Assembly: GCA_023386265.1 (NCBI GenBank)
Contig: JAEWKA010000002.1
Location: 186,001 to 250,000 of the forward strand
Length of the DNA stretch: 64,000 bases
Direction of reading: 5' to 3'
Source of the DNA: Bacillota bacterium
GTDB lineage: Bacteria > Bacillota > Clostridia > Oscillospirales > Oscillospiraceae
Shown here in pieces: positions 59,364-64,000 of the stretch (within the stretch, counting starts at the first letter, position 1; the number at the start of each line of letters is the position of its first letter). Below the pieces are notes generated by a model. The model was not told where the DNA came from and did no database searches. It saw nothing but the letters and a program-made list of their open reading frames with translations. Position numbers and translations under genes: made by a program.

Positions 59364-60590
59364 ATGAAAATTAATGTTTTGCTGATAAGCAGGCTTGAGC
59401 GTACCCAAGGCGCAATCAAGCGCATGATAGATGACGAGGAAATCACAGTCATCGGAGAGTCATCGGGCGGGACGGATGCCCTTGAGCGTATCGAAAACCT
59501 CTCGCCGGACATTATCATAATGTCTTATGGTGCTGGGGAAGACGACGTCCTGAGCCTGACCGAAAGAATTACCTTCTCAAGACCGCGCTCCCATGTCATA
59601 TTGCTCTGCGAGTATCTGGATGTGGATTTGCTTCAAAGTGCGCTTTCAGTTGGCGCGCACAATGTGATTGGGTATCCGAAGTCTTCAAAGGAATTCTGTG
59701 ATTACATAAAGACTGTCTTTCACAACGAGACCGCCCGAATAGAATCGCTGAGCGGGAATCAAGGTCTTTCTTGGATATCGAAGGTGATAACAATTTTCGG
59801 CGCAAAAGGCGGGCTTGGAAAAACAACGCTCGCAGTGAATCTCGCCGTTAAGCTTGCAGAAAGCAGGAAAAAGGTTGCTCTAGTAGATTTGAATCTTCAG
59901 TTCGGCGACGCAAACGTTTTCATGGACATTGAACCCGTCGACACAATCTCCGAGCTTTCACAGGAGCTTTCTTCTCCCAATATTGACCTCATAAGGAGCT
60001 ATATGACTGTCCACTCCAGTGGAGTGCACGTTCTTTGCGCACCGAAAAGTCCCGAATATGCGGAGCTTGTTTCACCCGAAAAGGTGCAAAGTATTCTGGG
60101 ACAGCTGCGAACCTATTACGATTATGTAATAATCGATACCCCTCCAACCTTTTCGGACGTCACGATAACGGCGCTGGAGGTCTCGACCATGATTTTGTTC
60201 GTGACGGGACTCGACATCTCAATACTTAAGAATTCGAAGCAGAGTCTAAATATTTTGAAGTCGCTCCAGCAGATTGACAAGGTGAAGATTTTGGTCAACA
60301 GAGCGGTAAACATCGGCGCGATAACGCTGGACGATGTTCACAGACTTATCGACTGCCCGATATGGGCGAAGATACCCAGCGATTACAAGGTTGCGGTAAC
60401 GGCGTTGAACCTCGGAATACCCTTTGTAATAGGTGCCCCAAAAACCGAGCTGAGTCAGGCGGTAACCACGGTTGCATCCCTGCTCCTTGAAGGGACGCAG
60501 GATATTACCACTCTCAGTCCGAAGCAGAAAAAGAAGCTTGGGCTTCAAGGAAAAGGAAGCAGGGCTCGTCTTTCGGGAAAAGCACAGTAA
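59364..60590 (+). CDS. TadZ/CpaE-like MinD-family localisation ATPase
   Basis: A 408-residue protein: residues 1-125 form a receiver-like domain without a clear phospho-acceptor, and residues 140-390 form a deviant-Walker ATPase (TIFGAKGGLGKTTLAVNLA). The arrangement is TadZ/CpaE, which marks the pole or site of Tad pilus assembly. The start is 18 bases past cpaB. Confidence 0.9.
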   Translation: MKINVLLISRLERTQGAIKRMIDDEEITVIGESSGGTDALERIENLSPDIIIMSYGAGEDDVLSLTERITFSRPRSHVILLCEYLDVDLLQSALSVGAHNVIGYPKSSKEFCDYIKTVFHNETARIESLSGNQGLSWISKVITIFGAKGGLGKTTLAVNLAVKLAESRKKVALVDLNLQFGDANVFMDIEPVDTISELSQELSSPNIDLIRSYMTVHSSGVHVLCAPKSPEYAELVSPEKVQSILGQLRTYYDYVIIDTPPTFSDVTITALEVSTMILFVTGLDISILKNSKQSLNILKSLQQIDKVKILVNRAVNIGAITLDDVHRLIDCPIWAKIPSDYKVAVTALNLGIPFVIGAPKTELSQAVTTVASLLLEGTQDITTLSPKQKKKLGLQGKGSRARLSGKAQ

Positions 60591-60631
60591 CTATGGATCC
60601 CGCAATTGCGGCATTTTGAACGGAGCTTATT

Positions 60632-61993
60632 ATGGGTTTGCTTGAAAGGATCGAAAACAAAAAAGCGGTGTCCCCGCAGAATACAGTTCCCGAAGCTCAG
60701 ACATTTTCGGGCAAGGGCGGCGCCTCTTACATAGACGAGTATTCCGACCTGAAGGAAAAAATCCACAGCGATATAATCGAGCTTATTAATCAAGACGCCT
60801 ATTCTAGGGGCAAGGTCGAAGGCATCAGCGAAGAATACATATTGCAGTCTATAGAGGGACTTGTGGACGATAACGGGAGCGCCATACCCCGCAATGAGCG
60901 AATGAGGCTCGTGAGGGATATCTATAACAACGTGGTGGGCCTCGGCCCCCTCGAACCGCTTCTCGCCGATCCGGAAATAACGGAAATCATGGTGAACGGT
61001 CCCTACAGCGTCTATGTGGAGAGAAAGGGCAAGCTCCAGCTGTCCTCAACAGTCTTTAAGGACAACGAGCATTTGTTGAATGTCCTCAGCCGTATAGTAT
61101 CAAGCGTTGGACGGCGCGTCGATGAGGCAAGCCCTATGGTGGACGCGCGCTTGGCAGACGGCTCGCGTATCAATGCGATAATCCCTCCGCTTGCGCTGAA
61201 CGGACCGACGATAACCATAAGAAAATTCTCAAAAACACCGTTTACGGATACGGACCTGATACGTTTCGGCTCGGTTTCTCCGAAGATGATGTCGTTTTTG
61301 GAAGCCTGCGTCAAGGGCAGAACGAATATCATCGTTTCCGGCGGTACCGGCAGCGGTAAAACGACGCTTCTGAACGTTTTGTCGGGCTATATTCCCGACA
61401 ACGAGCGTATCGTGACAATTGAGGACGCGGCGGAAATCCAGCTCCGGCAGGGTCATGTCGTTACGCTCGAATCAAGACCGCCGAACCTTGAGCACGCGGG
61501 ACAAATCACGATAAGGGATTTGGTGCGAAATGCCCTGCGTATGCGGCCCGACAGGATAATTGTCGGCGAGGTACGTTCCGGTGAAACTTTGGATATGCTT
61601 CAGGCCATGAACACAGGACACGACGGCTCACTTACGACCGCCCACGCAAACACACCGAGGGATCTGATATCAAGACTTGAAACAATGGTGCTCATGTCAG
61701 GGATGGAGATTCCGGTGAAGGCCATCAGAGAACAGGTCTCCTCCGCACTGAACATCATAGTTCAGCAGGCGCGTATGAGGGACGGTTCAAGAAAGATTAC
61801 AAATATCACCGAGGTCGTTGGTATGGAAGGGGACATCGTAACCCTTCAGGACATCTTCTATTTCAAGTCTGAGGGACTGGATTCCTCCGGCAGGCTCAAA
61901 GGGGCGTTCCTTTCCACCGGTATCCGCCCGGGCTTTGCGGAAAAACTTGCCGAAAACGGAGTTCCGATAAAAGACGAATGGTTTTTTAACTGA
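60632..61993 (+). CDS. cpaF: TadA/CpaF-like pilus assembly ATPase
   Basis: A 453-residue secretion ATPase of the GspE/VirB11 superfamily that powers Tad pilus extension. Seen: Walker A SGGTGSGKTTLLNVL, Asp box TIEDAAEIQL, Walker B-region RMRPDRIIVGEVRSGETLDMLQAMNTGHDGSLTTAHAN. GAGCTTATT precedes the ATG. Eight bases separate it from tadB. Confidence 0.95.
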   Translation: MGLLERIENKKAVSPQNTVPEAQTFSGKGGASYIDEYSDLKEKIHSDIIELINQDAYSRGKVEGISEEYILQSIEGLVDDNGSAIPRNERMRLVRDIYNNVVGLGPLEPLLADPEITEIMVNGPYSVYVERKGKLQLSSTVFKDNEHLLNVLSRIVSSVGRRVDEASPMVDARLADGSRINAIIPPLALNGPTITIRKFSKTPFTDTDLIRFGSVSPKMMSFLEACVKGRTNIIVSGGTGSGKTTLLNVLSGYIPDNERIVTIEDAAEIQLRQGHVVTLESRPPNLEHAGQITIRDLVRNALRMRPDRIIVGEVRSGETLDMLQAMNTGHDGSLTTAHANTPRDLISRLETMVLMSGMEIPVKAIREQVSSALNIIVQQARMRDGSRKITNITEVVGMEGDIVTLQDIFYFKSEGLDSSGRLKGAFLSTGIRPGFAEKLAENGVPIKDEWFFN

Positions 61994-62001
61994 GAGGGAC
62001 T

Positions 62002-62949
62002 ATGGAAATAATTTTACTGTCGATCTTCGGCGGAGTACTCGCCTATTCGGCTCTGACGCTTGCGCTCTGCTATAGTCCGAAAGCCATTATGCGAAAAAGG
62101 CTAACGGAGTATTTCAAAAAAGCTGATATTGATGAGATACAGGTCGAGGTGCTGAAAGAAAAGCATAGAAAAAGAAAAAAGAATGAGCGGCACAGATTCA
62201 AGTTAGTCAGCAGGGAATTTGCGTCATATCTCGTGATGTCGGGGGTCAGACTGCGCCCTACAGAATTCGTTTTCGCTTGGGCGCTGTCCGCAACGCTGCC
62301 TGCCCTAATAGCGTTTTTTATCAGTGAGAGCCTTATCACGGCTCTGGGCATCGGGATAATCGGGCTTTCCATTCCGCCCTTACTCGTTCAACGATCGAGG
62401 AAAAAGCGCGAGAGCGAGTTTTCCAAGCAGCTCGGCGAGTCCCTCTCTGTGATGGGAAACTGCATCAAGGCGGGTTTTTCGTTTCAGCAGGCCATGGAGA
62501 GCATCGCAAGAGAAATGCCGCCTCCAATCTCGACGGAGTTCGAAAAGACTCTGCGTGAAATGCGTTACGGAATCAGCATGGAGGAGGCGCTCAAGCATCT
62601 TGTGGACAGAGTAAACAACAAGGATCTTGATTTGCTGGTGTCCGCAGTCCTAATTTCGGCGCAGGTCGGCGGAAATTTAAGTGATATCATCGAGGTTATA
62701 GCCGACACTGTATGCGACAGGCTGAAGATTAAATCCGAAGTCCGTGTGCTGACAACTTCGGGACGCTTTTCCGGCATAATTATCGGATTGCTTCCGGTTT
62801 TTATAATACTGATATTGATGGTGCTCAATCCGCACTATTTCGATTCCTTTGTCGAGTCCGTCATCGGCAAAGCCATGCTAGTTGGGTCAGTGATACTTGA
62901 AGCGGTGGGCTTTCTTGCAATCAGAAAAATTGTGGACATTAAATATTAA
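62002..62949 (+). CDS. tadB: TadB-like inner-membrane platform protein
   Basis: A 315-residue type II secretion F domain protein with membrane helices at both ends, a central T2SSF domain (FSKQLGESLSVMGNCIKAGFSFQQAMESIAREMPPPI), and two C-terminal helices. GAGAGGGACT precedes the ATG. With TadC it anchors the ATPase. Confidence 0.93.
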   Translation: MEIILLSIFGGVLAYSALTLALCYSPKAIMRKRLTEYFKKADIDEIQVEVLKEKHRKRKKNERHRFKLVSREFASYLVMSGVRLRPTEFVFAWALSATLPALIAFFISESLITALGIGIIGLSIPPLLVQRSRKKRESEFSKQLGESLSVMGNCIKAGFSFQQAMESIAREMPPPISTEFEKTLREMRYGISMEEALKHLVDRVNNKDLDLLVSAVLISAQVGGNLSDIIEVIADTVCDRLKIKSEVRVLTTSGRFSGIIIGLLPVFIILILMVLNPHYFDSFVESVIGKAMLVGSVILEAVGFLAIRKIVDIKY

Positions 62950-62991
62950 GGTTATTAAACGTGGAAGCCTCGACATAAGGTGTGCCGCTTA

Positions 62992-63078
62992 TCGGCGATT
63001 GGCATGAGTGGCACTTGCCATTATCCTCCCATATGAGGAGGGGATTTAAACCCGCTATACAAAGCGCATATGGGAGGT
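62992..63078 (+). promoter_or_regulatory. Structured tadB-tadC spacer with RBS-sequestering stem
   Basis: CCTCCCATATG (63025-63035) pairs perfectly with CATATGGGAGG (63067-63077), and the latter contains the tadC ribosome site. GCCG/CGGC and TGGC/GCCA hairpins lie upstream. This could be translational control of tadC; it matches no RNA class I recognise. Confidence 0.5.
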
Positions 63079-63085
63079 ATTTTTT

Positions 63086-64000
63086 ATGGAAGCTTATGTT
63101 GCGATCTGCTCGGGTATCTTCATATTTGCGCTGATTGTCCTCCTGAACGGCTCGAGCAGCGCGCGCGAAGACCGCGTACGAAAGAGAGTCTCCAATATTA
63201 TGAATAGCGATGCAAAATATGCCGGCGTCTATGACGAGGATATGTCAAAGTCCCTGTATATACGAATTGTAATGCCGCTTATGAAATCCCTCTCCGCGAA
63301 GCTAGCAAAGCATACGGCAAAGGGGCGGTTTTTCAAATCAGACTCCGGAAAGCAACGGTCGGAAAAACTCAAAAAATCCCTTCGCCAGGCTGGCATCAGC
63401 ATGAGCGTGGACGAATATTCAATGATAAGGATTTTCGTTACCGCGGGAGCCGCCGGAATTCTAGTCCTTTTTTCCTTTTACCTCGGGCTTGGCTACCGCT
63501 CGGTTTTCGGCGCGCTACTCGGAATTTATGGCGGTTTTGTGGCTTTGCGTTTTAATTTGACACTCAGAATTTCGGCAAGGCGAGCTTCCATGGAGCAACA
63601 GCTTCCCGATGTGCTCGATCTTCTCAGCGTCAATGTCGAGGCAGGCCTCGGTTTCGAGCAGGCGCTTTTAATGGTCATCGGACATTTTGAGGGTCCCTTA
63701 ATAGAGGAGCTTACAGTTACATATAGGGAAATCTCAATGGGCAGAACGAGGAGGGACGCGCTTCTTTTATTTGCCGAACGCTGCGAGCTCGAAGAAGTGA
63801 AATCTTTTACAGGCGCAATCATACAGGCTGAGCAACTCGGTATTTCAATTAAAAACATCCTCCGCTCTCAGTCCGCCGCCATGCGTGCCTCAAGACGGCG
63901 CAAGGTTGAAGAAAAAGCGCAGAAGGTTCAGGTCAAGATGCTTTTTCCGATGGTCGGACTCATTTTTCCGGTGCTTTTAATCGTTCTGCTGGGTCCGGCT
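63086..64000 (+). CDS. tadC: TadC-like inner-membrane platform protein (3' truncated by window)
   Basis: The first 305 residues of a second T2SSF platform protein. N-terminal helix AICSGIFIFALIVLL, a basic segment, central helices, then the T2SSF motif LPDVLDLLSVNVEAGLGFEQALLMVIGHFEGPL. ATG 63086 follows GGGAGG by eight bases. The frame is open to the window edge. The fit to TadC is from gene order and domain. Confidence 0.9.
   Translation, partial: MEAYVAICSGIFIFALIVLLNGSSSAREDRVRKRVSNIMNSDAKYAGVYDEDMSKSLYIRIVMPLMKSLSAKLAKHTAKGRFFKSDSGKQRSEKLKKSLRQAGISMSVDEYSMIRIFVTAGAAGILVLFSFYLGLGYRSVFGALLGIYGGFVALRFNLTLRISARRASMEQQLPDVLDLLSVNVEAGLGFEQALLMVIGHFEGPLIEELTVTYREISMGRTRRDALLLFAERCELEEVKSFTGAIIQAEQLGISIKNILRSQSAAMRASRRRKVEEKAQKVQVKMLFPMVGLIFPVLLIVLLGPA

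Overview
The window reads as a chromosomal segment of a strictly anaerobic, low-oxygen Bacillota of class Clostridia, probably an Oscillospiraceae-like lineage (inference). Supporting signs are strong AGGAGG ribosome sites, tRNA-sensing T-box leaders, a NiCo-type and a c-di-GMP-I riboswitch, Cat1-type CoA-transferases, oxygen-sensitive 2-hydroxyacyl-CoA dehydratase/benzoyl-CoA reductase family enzymes, and a Tad pilus locus with no outer-membrane secretin gene in view. Base composition is near 50% GC. No phage, IS element, CRISPR array, rRNA or tRNA was seen.

Region 1 (1-18.2 kb). After the 3' end of serS come two Cat1-like CoA-transferases (minus strand). Divergent from them is a large cluster: three beta/alpha pairs of HGD-D-family subunits (4127-6553, 6938-9379, 12377-14834), two different ASKHA-type activator ATPases side by side (10197-11876), and a 2[4Fe-4S] ferredoxin (12008-12283). 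A CooC/MinD-like ATPase, a histidine-rich CsoR-type regulator, a third CoA-transferase (AbfT type) and a small ABM-domain protein follow. Pair 2 to ferredoxin follows the order and sizes I recall for bzdN-O-P-Q-M of class I ATP-dependent benzoyl-CoA reductase. Two extra catalytic pairs are added around one activator module. This is the most unusual part of the window; its substrate cannot be read from the sequence.

Region 2 (18.2-39.4 kb) is mostly minus strand: a GntR-regulated ABC exporter, mnmG (plus), metG, a VanW/YoaR-like wall protein, hemW, htpG, hpf (plus), a small secreted protein, a MacB-like ABC exporter with a 1150-residue permease, and nadB-nadC.

Region 3 (39.4-50 kb) is branched-chain amino acid synthesis. 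leuA-leuC-leuD-leuB (minus) and ilvB-ilvN-ilvC-ilvD (plus) diverge from a 0.9 kb spacer that holds two back-to-back T-box leaders, read here as Leu (CUC) and Ile (AUC).

Region 4 (50-56 kb) holds a GtrA-family membrane protein, a P-type ATPase behind a NiCo/czcD-type riboswitch with an overlapping terminator, and an OmpR-type two-component pair.

Region 5 (55.9-64 kb) is a Tad/Flp pilus operon: prepilin peptidase, Flp pilin (too short for most ORF callers), two TadE/TadG-like pseudopilins, CpaB, TadZ/CpaE, TadA/CpaF, TadB and a truncated TadC. A c-di-GMP-I riboswitch heads it, so surface attachment is probably tied to c-di-GMP. Coordinates were read by eye; promoter and RNA-fold calls are motif-based, not computed.
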